This document shows positions 45,591 to 56,931 of a stretch of 64,000 nt of DNA, piece by piece. The translations under genes were made by a program, and so were the position numbers. Under the pieces are notes generated by a model, which had not been told where the DNA came from, did no database searches, and saw only the letters and a program-made list of their open reading frames with translations. Numbering within the stretch: position 1 is the first letter of the stretch; each line of letters begins with the position of its first letter. Origin of the DNA: Adiantum capillus-veneris (taxonomy: Eukaryota > Streptophyta > Polypodiopsida > Polypodiales > Pteridaceae); assembly GCA_014529385.2 (NCBI GenBank), contig CM043947.1, positions 120,046,891-120,110,890 of the forward strand, read 5' to 3'.

Positions 45591-46037
45591 TGGTACTGGT
45601 CACTGGTTACCGATACTGGTACTGGTTACTGGGGTCACAGCAATTTGGCGTGTGTGTTTGATGGTGGGTCTACTAAAGGCTATAACGGAGAAGGTTAAGC
45701 CACCGATAACTTCTAAGAGTATTGATCTTGTGGGCCAAACCCCACGTGATATGAGTATATGTGCTTTGTTTGCAAGCTAAAAATAGAAGCGGCAGCAAAA
45801 AGTGAAACCTTCCAAAAGTGGGTGTGGACTTGCATTAATGGTTGCATAAAAATCGGGCGTCTGAGGCAAATGGCGGGGTTGGTGAGTGGGTGGAATACTA
45901 TGATCAGCACCAATTCAAGCTCACAAGCACCATAAGAGACAAAGCAGAGTGTGTGTGTGTGTGTCTTTTTGTGGGGTTTTCACACAGTGGCCAGCCAAAT
46001 CAACAACGGCGGGGTCGGGCCAGTAATCACAAGCGTG

Positions 46038-46041
<4 letters not shown>

Positions 46042-46094
<53 letters not shown>
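46042..46094. repeat. Expanded (GT)n microsatellite
   Basis: About 26 uninterrupted GT units at the place where copies A and B have only around 9-10 CA units. Confidence 0.95.
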
Positions 46095-46098
<4 letters not shown>

Positions 46099-47007
46099 GA
46101 GCTCGCGGTGAGCCTTGCAATAAGGGCCGCTGGTAACAGGTACAAGGTTTGCAAGTGGGTATGCCGTCATCAAAAAGTTGTGTGCACACTTTTAAGGGTG
46201 TATTTTTAGGTGTGTGCTTCAAGATGGCAATTTTTTCCTTCTTTGCTGCATTACACACACAATGATTTTTATGTACACACATGATTTCTTATTGCAAATC
46301 AAGCTTAATCTTGAAACAATCATCATTCATTAGTCAAAATTGACCACCAGATTCATCCCAAAACAATCAAATTAGGTGCAAAGTGTAGGTCAATTGATTT
46401 ACACACCTAATTTTAGCAATAAATTAGCAACACATTGGAATCAAATTAACCACCCTAAAATTAAATGGATTAGGTCAATGCACTTACAATTGATTGCATC
46501 CAAGGTGTTGCATCCAAGCTAATCCTTGCTCCACGCGATGATTCCATCATGCACACACATGTGTGGCTCTTCCAAATTAGCCCATAAATTGACCATTGTA
46601 GGCCAAAAATCAAACACTCAAACCATCAAATTAGACATAAATTAGCACAATTAACTTGATTAGAGTGATGATTCCACCTCTTACAAGGGGATTTAACATA
46701 CTTTACACTTCAAATGTTAGCGGTTATATTAGCAAGATTAGTAAAAAAAATTAGTAAAAATTAGCATGAAATTAGTAAAATTAGCATGGAAATGAAACAA
46801 AATTAGCAAGGGTTAGCATGAAATTAGTTAAATTGGGGGTGTAATTGGAGATTTGGGGTATTCATAACTCAACATTAGCATCAATTTCTTGCACAAACAT
46901 CATCAAATCACACCCAAAATTTAGTTACACACACTCAAAAACCAAGAGATTAGTAATGAAATTACTCTATTCTACACATCCTAAACTCACTAGCTTACGT
47001 TACTGAT

Positions 47008-47026
47008 CCCCAGCAACGGCGCCAAA
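47008..47026 (-). other. Primer binding site of the minus-strand family L copy
   Basis: On the element strand TTTGGCGCCGTTGCTGGGG follows LTR4, the best preserved site of the family and close to the tRNA-Asp complement. Confidence 0.85.
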
Positions 47027-47969
47027 TGTTGGAAGGCATTGTAGCAGGACCTAATTGCAATCCACAAAATTGTCAAATCCATGGATCGGCCCCAGCTAGG
47101 GCATGGAACCACGAGCATCAGATGAATGGAATATAGGATTCAAGAGATCACCTCTCCATTATAAGTAGAGATTATCCATGGCAAGACTAACTCTAAACCT
47201 CCTCTAATCACTAATCAAACAACTCCTACACACATTAAGCCCACCAAAGTCTGACTTACCATAGACTAGAAACCCCAAGCACACTAATCATAAACACACA
47301 CTAATTACCACATGTCAATCACGGCACTTCATCAATAGCTTCACACACGAAGTGAATGGTGCTAGCTTCATAAAACCTATCTACACACAAGCAAACAATA
47401 GGGCACACACACTAATTACAAGATTAAGACCCAACTTAATCAACCTAATTAGTGATGCTTAATATCACAAATCAAAATTCTTATGGAAGAATAGGAGTGG
47501 TTACTAGCAAGAAGTACATACATCTCTTAAATCTAGAATAATGAAAGAGTAATACTACTTCATGACAAGATGAAATGTAGAGAATAAGTAGACTAATGAG
47601 AAAATAAGAATTAGATTAATCAAGAAGAGCTTACGCTAATTACAATGGTTAGCACTAGCCTCTCAAGCATAGACATTAAGCTCAATGCTAGGCCAAAGAG
47701 TGAACACTCTAGAGAGAGAGAGCTCTCAAAAGTGGATCCTCAAGAGTGGATACTCAAGAATGAAGCCTCCTTGCCTAAGGCTTCCTTTTAAGGGCTTTCA
47801 CCACAATCCCTTCTACTACGGGTTTAAGCTTGAGCCCTCAAACTACCATATACAACTTTGAAACTCCAAGTGAGCTCAAGATTTATACAAAATGAGTGGG
47901 AAATATTGTGACATCCATAGATATCTCCCGCTTGATGCATATTTGGTGTAGCTTGTGTTACTGTTAACA
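47027..47969 (-). repeat. LTR4 of family L (5' LTR of the minus-strand copy)
   Basis: 943 bp, from TGTTGGAAGGC to CTGTTAACA in plus coordinates. It is complete at both ends, and its one-base loss in the CCTAAGGCTTCC stretch breaks the antisense open frame seen in the other LTRs. Confidence 0.9.
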
Positions 47970-48135
47970 TAATACAACAAGGTGGGTCTGATGTGGTGAG
48001 AGTGAAGCAAGGTGGGAGCTCTATTAAGGGAATAATCCCTCTGTAACCTATTTCTTGTTTGAAGTACTAAATCCATTGACTGGCTACTTTCCCGTGGATG
48101 TAGCTCACATTGGGTGAACCACGTATATCATGTGT

Positions 48136-48169
<34 letters not shown>

Positions 48170-48260
48170 CTATAATCTATTGTGTGTGATAATTTGTCTC
48201 TCTCCATTAAGTAAACTACTCATTCATCTACTTAGCTACGTCATATTTCCTAATAGTTTT
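47970..48260 (+). repeat. Probable Ty1/copia LTR remnant
   Basis: The phrase TTTCCCGTGGATGTAGCTCA then GGTGAACCACGTATATC (48090-48130) resembles the conserved ...CGTGGACGTAGG...CGAACCACGTAAAT... segment in the R/U5 part of many plant copia LTRs. It is followed by a (CT)n run and ends near CATATTTCCTAATA. No internal region or partner LTR is visible. Confidence 0.5.
48135..48167. repeat. (CT)n microsatellite
   Basis: About 15 CT units inside the probable copia LTR remnant. Confidence 0.9.
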
Positions 48261-48265
48261 AAATA

Positions 48266-48410
48266 GTGGATTTGCAAAAATCAAAGACCACCTGGCTTTA
48301 TGGAAGACTACCTACACATTGTACTTGTTTCAAACAATGGATTTGCAAAAATCATGGATGGCGTGACTTTATAATAGGCTGCCTACAACTAAACCAGAGA
48401 TTGTACTTGA
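48266..48410 (+). repeat. ~71-bp imperfect direct duplication
   Basis: TGGATTTGCAAAAATCA at 48267 and 48338, followed in both by GACT/GCT-TTAT and a GGCTGCCTAC/GACTACCTAC stretch. About 75% identical by eye. Confidence 0.7.
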
Positions 48411-50160
48411 AGAGGGTTGGGGTACAAGGAAACTTTTCATATTGGTGGCAATATATGTTTATACAATAAGCCCAAACTCTATAACTTATACCAACTAGTT
48501 GATTATTCATTAGTTTTGGGCTATGACTATAGGAGGTGGAGAAGCAAGCTAGGTAGTTGGACTTCTCTAGACTGTGAGGAGAATTGTTTAGAGTTTGAAT
48601 GAGGAATCATTCACTAAGCCTAAGGACCCTATAGTAACCACAAATGGAGACTATAGGACAAGAGAGAAACCCTCAAGATTCTTGATAAAACACCCCCTTG
48701 GTATAGATTCAAAGTTGATGGCACTGCATTGAATAGAGTTGGACAAGGATGGAGAATTCAACTTCATGCATCACATGTCTTTCCCCAAAAAGAGTTACAT
48801 TTGAGCCACTTGCAAAAAGGGCTTAAGGGCTTAAGCTAAAGTAGGTTTCTCCCTAAATGTAATCATTATGTTTTGCAGTTATATTGTAATCTTAAATCTA
48901 AATGAGAACATGATACATAGTTAAGAATCAAATGGTTGAAATTAAATGATTGAGTACAAAAATATGAGCCCCAGAGAATGTGTGGATACACAAAGTGAAT
49001 AAAAATGTACACAACTCTTGTGGTATAAGGTAATCAAACAAGAAAATTCACTTTTGCATTTTCATGGTGATAGCGGGAAAAAGAGCAGTGCAATCGGGTG
49101 GCCTCTATACTCGTGCACACTCCACAACCACGCCTCATGCAAACAAGCAAAGAACAAAACAAAGGGGGCACCACCCTAAATTAAGAGGTTTAGGGACCTC
49201 ACACATAGTGCACATAGGCAAGTGAGACTTCTGGCATTATGATGGCATCAAAACATATGGCAAAACACATAGAAACGAAGCTTAGGGACCTTATGTAGCA
49301 TATATATACACAAAACATCAGCTTAACAATACAACGGCATCTGATCATACATAACAAGGATATAGAGAAGCAAGCCAAGGATGGCATAATCCCTTGTCAA
49401 AAACAATCAACCCAGCAAGTAGGTATGATCCTACTAGCAACACATCAATACCTTGGAGAATGATGGCGAGGATGGTGGACATGGAGCATGAGAGAAGACT
49501 CCTTATTTAGGTTTTAGGGCTAGTAATGTAGCATACTAGAGGGAGAGAGAGAGAGGGAGAGAGACTAGAGGTCCATCCATAGCTCCTCGTTGTGAGCAAT
49601 GTCGTCATAGCTTCATTGCTTGGTGAAGTGGGTGAAGTGTTGGTTTTGCGTGAGAGAAGGCCTCCTTATATAGGTTTCTGAGAGGGTTTAGGATTAGGGA
49701 TAAACATGCTTAAATCTGCTGATTGGGGTTACTTTTTGCTTAGGGTGGTCAACAGATTGAGGTCACCTGATATGTCACCATCAAGATATTCTCTAGAGTG
49801 ATGTGAGAGGAGAGGGTAAATGCTGATTTTTCTGATTGTGACACATGCGGATAAGGCCTTGACCAGCATTTAAGAGCAGGTAAGGTGGCTGTTGAAACTG
49901 GAGGTTCTGCACATGTCAGGGGGGGACCTGCGGGGGGGGGGTGGCAGCTGGGTCCTCCTGAATATCAAATTCTCAAAAAATCCTCAACCATGGCTTCTTT
50001 TGACATGTGTTCTTTGAAAAAATCAGCATGTCTCTTTTCAACTCAAAAGTCTTTATCCCTGTTGACTCACCTTTACCATAAGATTTTCCCCTTTTCTCCT
50101 CCTGTAACTGCATTGTTGATGCCCAATCACTGCTTCTAGTAACAGTGAACTGTTACCTAC
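48411..50160. other. Unassigned sequence
   Basis: No coding domain, RNA gene or repeat structure recognised apart from a short GAGA run near 49547-49565 and a poly-G run (nine Gs) near 49933. The short open frames here lack motifs and I do not support any as a gene. Confidence 0.5.
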
Positions 50161-50164
50161 CAAA

Positions 50165-50312
50165 TACTTATGGTGTAGTAAAAAATATTTACCATGGGTA
50201 AAAAAAGTTACTGTAGGTAAAAAGTGATTTGTATTTACCATGTAGGTGAAAAATATTTACTGTAGGTAAAAAATATTTACTGTGGTAAAAAATATTTACT
50301 GTCGGTAAAAAA
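50165..50312. repeat. Minisatellite with AAAAATATTTAC units
   Basis: About seven units of roughly 16-22 bp around GGTAAAAAATATTTACTGT. AT-rich, and each unit is itself nearly self-complementary (TAAAAAATATTTA). Non-coding. Confidence 0.85.
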
Positions 50313-50595
50313 GTGAAAACGGAGTATGCTGTGCTGTGAGTCCACACGAACATCCTCGTGTAAATTTCACTAGAAATTCACACTTAGAATGGGCTATTCT
50401 GTAAGATATAGGTTGTAGGCATGCATAAGAGCTCGTTCCCACGTATCTTCTGTCCATGGCACTTTTTACTCTTTGGTGCTTGTGAAGTAGATTTTTCTTC
50501 TCTTTCGAGATCCCTTGGACTAGAGTATCTTCATCTCCCCAACAACTGACTGTGCCTTTATTGCATCTTCAGAAGGGGTCCTAAAAACCATGCAT

Positions 50596-50830
50596 CACAT
50601 GGGAGGATCTTGGATCCTCAAAGACCCTTTGCCTCTTTGGTTTGGGTTGATCTAGTGGTGGTGGTATGGGCTCATGAGAGGATAGTGGTGACGTTGCCTC
50701 ATGATCTGAAGTAAAAGGAGTAATGGGGAGGATTCTCTTACCTTTTATTTTTGCATAGGAGGATCCTAGATTCTCAAAGACCCTTTCCCTCTTTAGTTTG
50801 GGTTGATTTGGCTCATGAGGGAGGGTAGTG
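50596..50830 (+). repeat. ~157-bp tandem duplication
   Basis: The segment GGGAGGATCTTGGATCCTCA with AAAGACCCTTTGCCTCTTTG (50600) recurs at 50757 as AGGAGGATCCTAGATTCTCA with AAAGACCCTTTCCCTCTTTA, each followed by GGTTTGGGTTGAT. Non-coding. Confidence 0.75.
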
Positions 50831-51076
50831 ATGACTTGGACTTCAAGTCAGATTGAACCATTATAGGACATATAAGAAGGTGCTATCAGATAAGCTAGAA
50901 ATATAAATCTAAGGACTTTCTTATTTATGTGATGATTAAAGAATAAGTGAGAACCATTACCATATGCTAACAAAACAAAAAAAATTATCTCAAAAGCCAT
51001 GATCATCTAATACTTAAACATCAAATCTCATTACCTTATATTACAAAAACTATAACTTTCAAATACATCATAATTT

Positions 51077-51283
51077 GATGATTTTGACATCATTGATGCG
51101 TTTGAAACACCCAAAAACCCCAAAAATAGATGACTACATGCCCTGTTCCGACATTCGGAGAGGCCTACAACCTAAAAAGGACCTCTAGAGGCACTTTCCT
51201 GCACAACACAAGCTAGGCATGTAGATAGCCATTTTTAGGGCTTTTGGGCATTTTGAAGGCATCAATGATGTCCAAAATGTCGA
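51077..51283. repeat. Fold-back (inverted) repeat, ~67-bp arms
   Basis: The left arm 51077-51143 (TTGACATCATTGATGCGTTT ... ACTACATGCC) and right arm 51216-51283 (GGCATGTAGATAGCC ... GGCATCAATGATGTCC) are reverse complements at roughly 80%, with a ~72-bp loop. It could be a MITE, a solo fold-back or a small-RNA hairpin source. No target duplication noticed. Confidence 0.75.
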
Positions 51284-51659
51284 ATTTTTCACTATGTAAA
51301 AGTTCACATTTTACTTTGAGTTATTGAGAAGAGATGGAACAATCTGAAAGAGGGTCACTGGTGAGATTGTCACTACATCTAATTTTGCTTAATGTAGGAT
51401 AGTCCAGACTTTGTTAAGTTCAATTTTGTTTCTTGTGGATGTGATTGATACTAGGTATGTTCTAGCCATGTGAGACAACTGGGATAGAACCAAGAGCTAG
51501 AAAGTGAGAGCTGCATTGCGGGAGGGGTTGTTGGGTTACAGAGTATCCTTACCTGAATGAAGCAAGGAAGGTGTTTCGTGAATTTATAAAACACCTCTAT
51601 AGCATCATGAGGGATGTCACCGGGAAGTCCAATAATTGGAACAAAGTGACAGAGGAGGT

Positions 51660-51985
51660 TCTATAATTCCCAAATCATTGCTATCACATCGTGAAGGGGA
51701 GACCCAGATGGGAAGGCAGCCCAAACAAAGTGAAATGGGGGTTCTTGAAATCCCAAATAATTGCTATCGCAATGTGCGTGGAGCGGGGGGACTCGAGTGA
51801 AGAATTTGGTATGAACAAAGTGAAAGTTGGAGTTCTTGAAATCCAAAACCACCGCTCTTGCATTGTGTAGGGAGTAATGTGAGACCCGAGTGAGGAAGTT
51901 GGCATCTATGAAGCGAATAGAGGGGTATAAGAAAGTACGATACATAGCTATCGCATCATGTGAGAGGTTGGAGAAATGCTTGAAA
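51660..51985. repeat. Minisatellite of ~85-bp units (first orientation)
   Basis: Four diverged units, each with CAAACAAAGTGAAA, GTTCTTGAAATCC, ATTGCTATCGCA and GAGTGAGGAA-like parts. The open frame crossing it on the minus strand is a by-product of the repeat. Confidence 0.7.
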
Positions 51986-52124
51986 AGCAAGGGGGGAGTT
52001 TTGTGGTGGGTGGAAATGAACACGTGTTCAAGTTTTATATCCTCAATCATCTGTACAAGTTACTGTTGTTGTCAGTGGCACCAAAAAATCCCTTTTTTTA
52101 CTATGAATATAAGCCACGGTTCAA

Positions 52125-52335
52125 CCCCAAAGTGCTCTCGATTCTTCCACATCTTGCACCATGCGATAGGAGTAGTTTTATCATTCTCATGCCCCCTTCT
52201 ATCGCTTCTTTTGGGCTCCCTTAGTGCATTTCTTCCACGTCTTGCAGGTCACGTGATAGGAGCACTTGAAGCATTCTCACACCCCCTTCTATCGCTTTGT
52301 TTGGGCTCCATTTTATTGGTTCCACGTGCATCTAC
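52125..52335. repeat. Same minisatellite, opposite orientation
   Basis: Two to two and a half units of ~87 bp (TCTTCCACATCTTGCACC at 52142 and TCTTCCACGTCTTGCAGG at 52228, each with CCCCCTTCTATCGCTT). They match the reverse complement of the units at 51660-51985, about 140 bp away. Confidence 0.7.
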
Positions 52336-53929
52336 CTACTGGAAAGAGTCATTATTGCGGATGAGTTGCAGAAGGTTCTTCCACTTTGATCACTCCTACC
52401 ACAATCTTTATACAAGCTATTGTTAAATACATCTCCTTGTCTTGCAGATTGAACTTCTTGGAAAGGATATTCTTTTGGGAGAGCTAAACTCTCCAGAGCG
52501 AAAGCTACAGAGGCCAATTCAAGAAGGAACGAATCTTCACTCATGCACTACTTTCACACATTGGACAAGGCCACCTTATGTGCCTTCCACATGCAATATT
52601 TTGAAGATCTTGAGTTGTCAATATTTACTCTAAAGGTTTCACAATTCATGGGGTACACTCCACGTAGTTTCATACTCCTAGTTGAGCTTAATGTTCAAGT
52701 GAAACTTCTGATTACATATGGAAGATGTATTATTCATTATTGCAAGAAATGAAAAGTATACTGGTAAAATATATTTTGGAGCTAACAATACTAGTAGAGC
52801 TATTAGCATTAGAAGAGCGGAGGGAAAGCTCATGAAGGTCAAAAGAGCCAGATAAAAGTTCATGGGCAAATGAGAGAGAGAGAGAGAGAAGGGAATGAAC
52901 TCATTGAAAATTGGAAGAAATAATTGTTTCTTAAATACGCTTTAAATCGCGTAGATATGCTTTAAATACCCAAAACGGTCAAATTTGGAGCCATTTTGAT
53001 CGTCAATGGCTCCGCTAAGTTAACACTCCTTACACAACCCTTTTTGAGGCATTTTTGTCCCTAATGACATCTTGCTAGTTTATGACTAATCAAATCATGT
53101 TTTGAGTTTACACTCTCTAATTACTAGTATAATTATCAATGCTACCACCACTATGAATGTTATTCTCATCGATCCACCCTAGCCCAACTCTCTTTGGGCG
53201 CGGAACTTTGCCATGCCATGTCGTCTCTTTCTCAATTTTGTTTAGTTCTTTCAGTTTTCTTGGCATTAGATCTTCATCTTGAAGTGTCCAAGTCTATTAC
53301 AAGACATATGCCAAAGGAGCCTCCTTCCTTCATAGGTTGATCCCTCTTTGTAGAGAGGCATTTGGGAGGTACATTATCTCTTTCAAAGATGTACTATCTA
53401 GTTGTACTAGCCCATTGAGCACTTCTTACTACCACTTTCAATTAACGAGTTTTAGTTGTGTTTGATTATCTCTCATGTAATGTACAATGAAAGAGATTGA
53501 TGGTGTGCTCAGGATGAGTGCTCAACGCGCATTCAAGGTTCTTTTACTGAATGAGAGAGTTCCTTTTACTTCATGAAAGATGTGCAATAGACTAGAGAGA
53601 GAAGGTAGAATATCACTTTGAGTGAAAATTATGTGAGTGCTAGAGCAAGAGAGAACGAGAGAGAGAGAGAGAGAGACAAGACTAACACTGGATGGGGTCC
53701 CAAACCCCCTCTAAGAGCCCCTCTATCTATTGCTAGAGAGGTATTTGCTTTAGATTGATACCATACAATGATCCTAAATGCTCGGGTGTTGATGTAATCT
53801 TGAGATAGATGCTTGGAATTGTGAGGTTAAGGACTAGCAGCTGGAAACACTAGGCTGGCTTTGTTGCTAACACTAACGATGGCATGTAGGCTGAAAAACG
53901 TTCAAATGCTAATGGCTACAACCATTGAA
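52336..53929. other. Unassigned sequence
   Basis: Nothing recognised except GA runs at 52872-52890 and 53658-53677. No coding domain in any frame. Confidence 0.5.
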
Positions 53930-54105
53930 TGTTGAGGGCTGAAGACGTTGTATACGGAGGCTAAAAATGTTAAATATTGAGAACTAAAAATATTAGATTT
54001 TGAGGCTGAAAATTTTGGGTGTTGAGGCCTGCAAGCATTGCATGTTGAGGGCCGAAAAGGTTGGATGCTAAAGGTTGAAAATGCTAGATGTTGAGGGTAC
54101 TTGGT
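53930..54105. repeat. Minisatellite of ~23-bp units
   Basis: About seven diverged units of the type TTGAGGGCTGAAAATGTTGGATG. The 23-bp period is not a multiple of three, and no frame stays open in a meaningful way. Confidence 0.85.
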
Positions 54106-54779
54106 ACTTGTCCTCCAGTAACTGAGACTCAATCTGAGAAGTAGACAATGGTTGTTCTAATATGCAATCAAAGGGTGTGAAACTAATCTAAAGAGCCTAG
54201 ACATGCAACTCCTGTGTACAGGCTCACAAGGGTGCCAGAACACTTCTTAGGTTGTGCTAAAATTTAGAAATAGGAGTTAGCTTGTCCACATGTACATAGG
54301 GTTAGATGTGCACGTGACATTCCTCCCTTTTCAAGGTGAGGTAATGGTACCAAGCTACATGGCTTCTGTTAGTCCACCAACAACTCTGAGGAACCTACAA
54401 AGAAATTTTTGTCAGTTAGCTATGTTGCACAGGTGCTACAATATACTTAACTTCAAAAAGGAATGTGGTTCTTGCTTCTTTGGGCCACGTTAAAAGCAAT
54501 GTAGGAAAATTCTCTTCGGCCCCTTGTGTTCAACTTTGTCTATGATCTCGTGTTCATCTTCTTTAAGAATCTCCTTTGAGATATCTCCCTAAAAAAACTT
54601 CAACCATAACTTGATAGAAAAATCTTTTATATTTTAGATGACTGAAAAAGGACTATGCTTCCTAAAAGACTGTGGATGGAATGTAGATGAAAAATGTGAC
54701 GGAGTGTCAAACCTTTCAATGAGTACATGCCAAAAATGTGATCTAAGCTTAATTTTCTACCTAAAACTATCGACTCTAG

Positions 54780-54905
54780 TAAATCATAATGGAAATATCA
54801 ATGCTTGATGGACAATCATGCTAATGCTTGTGCTGTGACTCTGTCTTACCGAGGAATAAGCATGCAAAATTTATTGACATGATCCACAATGGTGAAACAT
54901 TGTGT
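54780..54905 (-). pseudogene. G4 possible integrase core fragment
   Basis: On the minus strand TIVDHVNKFCMLIP and a TAQALA segment resemble the VVDRLSKFAHFIP...TAQE(V)A block of gypsy integrase, with stops nearby. Recognised by pattern only. Confidence 0.4.
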
Positions 54906-55534
54906 AATTCTTCAATGCAAACTTTCTACCTTTCCTAAATTGATCTATATGCTTCAGTGCTCATCCATGAGTGAATCATGTGCATAATGTAATGTGGCTT
55001 TCCCATGAAAAGGTAACACACAAAGATGGTGATAGAAATACAAGACCATCATGAATGGGAGACTCAAAAAATGCATACTGGGCTTTTCACGGGAATAAAA
55101 AGTACTTCCTAAATGGGTACTATGAATCTCGACTTAAGAGCCAAAATATGTCCTTCATGATTAATCGTATTTGCAATTGGGTTAGCTTTACTAGGAACAT
55201 AATCAATCAAACCACCAATTTGTTCACAAAACTAGAATCATCTAGCCTGATGGTCACTCCAAGGTGTACTCAATACAAACTAGAGCCACTTGAAGGCTTG
55301 ATGATACTTATGAACAATTAAATCTCTATCATGCAAAAACTGATTCTCATGCTATATAGAATTAATGACAAAGAGAGGTTCTTTTCATGCAATGACTAAT
55401 TATTTTCTGAATTGTGACTATGTATTGAGAAGGACTGCATGTTTTGTCCTCTCTCAAAACATGAGCTAGATTAATGAAAAGAAGACATATTGTGCTCACA
55501 ACGAACGACCATGGGAGAGGCACCTTTGAGAAAC

Positions 55535-55559
55535 ACACACACACACACACACACACACA
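55535..55559. repeat. (AC)n microsatellite
   Basis: About 12 AC units within G4. Confidence 0.9.
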
Positions 55560-55597
55560 TGGATTTTTCTTTCCAATTAACTTGTGGATTAAGTTTA

Positions 55598-56230
55598 CTA
55601 AACCACTTCATGCCAAAAATCATCTCCATCCAAACAGAGGAGAAACGACAAACTTAAGATGAAAACTATGTGTTGAAATGGGCCTGTCACATTAAGACAG
55701 TGAGGAGTACATGTAGGAGAAAATCCAAATACCACAATGGGATCCACTGGAATAGCTTTAAAACGTGCACTCTTCATAAGAGAATCACTAATCACAACAT
55801 ACATACTGTCAGGATCAAACAAGATTACAATACGTTGACCATTCACATGACCATAATACTTCAAGAGAGACTCATCTAGATGTTCATTAGAAACATGGGG
55901 CATATTATTTTTTTCATTTATGACACTAACAAAAGATGTGAGATCTTTTGTGGGTTCATTCTTCGGACAATCCCTTTTCATGTGACCTTTTGTGTAAAGC
56001 TCAAAGCATCTTCCTTTTGTTCTAGACAATTCATTCTTCACCAACCTCCTACTATTCCTTGAGAAAATTTTACATCAGATGTCAACTTATTAATTTCCTA
56101 ATGTAGGTACCATTGTTCTTACCATTTTATTGATTCTGAGGGGTATTTGACTTGTTCTCCTTTGGCTTACCTTTGTTGTGCTTCATTTCTTGTGTGAGAG
56201 CTATCTTAACGGCGCCATTATGGTCAAGTG
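55598..56230 (-). pseudogene. G4 gag zinc knuckle and protease
   Basis: RCFELYTKGHMKRDCP is a zinc knuckle that has lost its second Cys (Leu instead). About 60 residues on, VILFDPDSMYVVISDSLMKS stands where gypsy proteases have VLIDSGATHSFIS, so the active site is damaged as well. A frameshift then leads to FGMKWFSKLNPQVNWKEK near 55600, the usual GMDWL..(N)P..DW block after the protease. An AC microsatellite follows directly (55535-55559). Confidence 0.75.
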
Positions 56231-56553
56231 TAACATAGGGATTATGCATACTTACTATTTTTTCCCTTTGTATATAAATATAGGGGCAAGGTTCTGATAA
56301 AGAATCTTCAAGAGTTAGCTACTCAAACATAACAATTTTCTTCTTTGGTTCAGAGCTAGCTTACATGGTAAGTCCTTTTTATTATTCGCAATTTCAAGAC
56401 ACTACACAGACAAATGTATTGCTATGTTAAATAATATGAGCATTCCATTGTTTTCATAGTCCAATTGAATTCATATGAAAGGAATTTTGCAATCATTAAA
56501 AAAAAATTCTATAGAAGTTTTCTTCTTGTTCTATAGAAGTTTTCATATCTTGG

Positions 56554-56676
56554 TGTAGGGACAAGGGTCCTACGTACAAGGCCACCGACACGGCCAGATA
56601 CTGTGTATGCTAGGGGGAGGCTATAAGGTAGCATGGTTGGGTGGTAACTAGCACATTCATTACCATCACCCTTCCA
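56554..56676 (+). repeat. 5' LTR of G3
   Basis: TGTAGGGACAAGGGTCCTAC to CCCTTCCA, 123 bp. It has a TATA-like CTATAAGG near 56618 and a small internal palindrome GGAC-AAG-GGTCC. Confidence 0.8.
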
Positions 56677-56677
56677 C

Positions 56678-56689
56678 TGGTATCCGAGC
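56678..56689 (+). other. Primer binding site of G3 (initiator Met type)
   Basis: TGGTATCCGAGC differs by one base from TGGTATCAGAGC, the site usual for initiator tRNA-Met, and starts one base after the LTR. Confidence 0.8.
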
Positions 56690-56931
56690 TATTTTTGGGA
56701 GAGGGGAAAAAGCGGGTTGTATGTGCATGCGACATGTCGCTTCTCTCCCACGATTCGTAGACAGGGACAACAACGTATCCATTGTGCAGCAAAAAGAAGA
56801 CAGACACAGAGTTTTGTGCACACCATGCGAAGGTAGACGTATTCCCTCCACAACCCACGAAAAAATCAATCAAGGCAAACTCGACCGACACCGAGGCACC
56901 GTTGGTGTAGTTGGCTGCAAGTGTAGGAAGG

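Larger units (their letters stand above)
43029..47969 (-). mobile_element. Family L minus-strand copy, right part (after G2)
   Basis: It continues the copy begun at 20047. It holds the AT-rich internal part (43029-44890), minisatellite (44896-45590), expanded (GT)n, the leader, the primer site (inverted) and LTR4. Without G2 the copy is about 6.0 kb. Flanks outside LTR3 and LTR4 do not match (AGTGG versus TAATA), so target duplications are lost through recombination on the left. Confidence 0.9.
54750..56230 (-). mobile_element. G4: degenerate Ty3/gypsy remnant (minus strand)
   Basis: On the minus strand from 56230 down: end of gag, a zinc knuckle, a protease-like segment and, near 54900-54780, a weak match to an integrase core. 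RT and RNase H are not visible, so the middle is deleted or beyond recognition. No LTRs found. It lies just left of G3 on the opposite strand; the two are separate elements. Confidence 0.6.

Noticed and set aside
45842-46282. Open frames with runs of Val-Cys or Thr-His
   Set aside because: They are translations of the (GT)n/(CA)n microsatellite.
47970-48260. Host promoter or gene start suggested by the CT run and flanking sequence
   Set aside because: The CGTGGATGTAG and GAACCACGTA phrases fit a copia LTR better and no coding exon follows.
49885-50139. 84-codon open frame with a glycine-rich start
   Set aside because: No motif, no homologous context and a poly-G run; consistent with chance.
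51661-52426. Open frames of 129 and 178 codons
   Set aside because: They cross inverted minisatellite arrays, have no domain, and their periodic content follows the repeat.
55055-55321. 88-codon plus-strand open frame
   Set aside because: It lies opposite the G4 remnant and has no recognisable motif.
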